From the NCBI GenBank assembly GCA_023431345.1, contig JAEYWK010000004.1, forward strand, positions 1 to 13,639: DNA of 13,639 bases, read 5' to 3'. This document shows positions 13,581 to 13,639 of the stretch, piece by piece. The notes beneath the pieces were generated by a model. That model had not been told where the DNA came from, did not search any database, and saw only the letters and a program-made list of their open reading frames with translations. Every line of letters starts with the position of its first letter. Position 1 is the stretch's first letter. The DNA comes from Pseudomonadota bacterium (lineage in GTDB: Bacteria; Myxococcota_A; Polyangia; Polyangiales; Polyangiaceae). The translations under genes were made by a program, and so were the position numbers.

Positions 13581-13639
13581 GGTAGGAACTAAGGCGCTGC
13601 TGTGGGTGCACCGGGGGAACTGGTGGGGCAGCGCGAGGT

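Overview
The window is high-GC bacterial DNA, most probably from a Myxococcota member of the Polyangiales type (Sorangium/Polyangium/Labilithrix relatives). This rests on the abundance of lipoproteins, a Gly/Ser/Thr-rich linker behind a lipobox of the kind common in that order, large PAS-containing hybrid histidine kinases, and strongly GC-biased third codon positions. The taxonomic call is an inference from style, not from a marker gene. No rRNA, tRNA, CRISPR array, insertion sequence or integrase is visible.

Layout, left to right. Positions 1-91 hold the start of a lipoprotein gene that runs off the left edge (minus strand). Just upstream of it, on the same strand, is a membrane hybrid sensor kinase (135-2237). 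Positions 2359-6877 hold a four-gene minus-strand block, transcribed from right to left: a long sugar-phosphate isomerase/epimerase-type TIM barrel (5636-6877), a ThuA-domain lipoprotein with a glycine-rich tether (4477-5577), an outer-membrane porin-like barrel (2984-4369) and a small DUF4340-like lipoprotein (2359-2970). Upstream of the block, on the same strand, lies a PAS-AraC fusion regulator (7193 to about 8137), separated by 315 bases that hold dyads and probably the operon promoter. Together these look like a carbohydrate uptake and processing locus: a pore, a surface ThuA-family enzyme, an intracellular isomerase/lyase and a local regulator.

Divergent from the regulator is a soluble hybrid kinase with three PAS domains (8344-10701). 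Its leader can form a chain of mutually exclusive hairpins. It converges tail to tail, with only 9 bases between the stops, on an alpha-oxoamine-synthase-family PLP enzyme (10711-11946) that has some CqsA-like sequence features. An intergenic stretch of 347 bases (11947-12293) contains a perfect 28-nt purine/pyrimidine alternation and several dyads. The right end is a beta-propeller-like lipoprotein (12294-13484) with its upstream region (13485-13639).

The two strongest leads for a new system are the ThuA-lipoprotein/porin/isomerase operon with its PAS-AraC regulator, and the pairing of an alpha-oxoamine synthase with a multi-PAS hybrid kinase, which recalls the Cqs/Lqs signalling systems. 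Both are hypotheses from family membership and context. All functional calls were made by reading sequence, without any database search.
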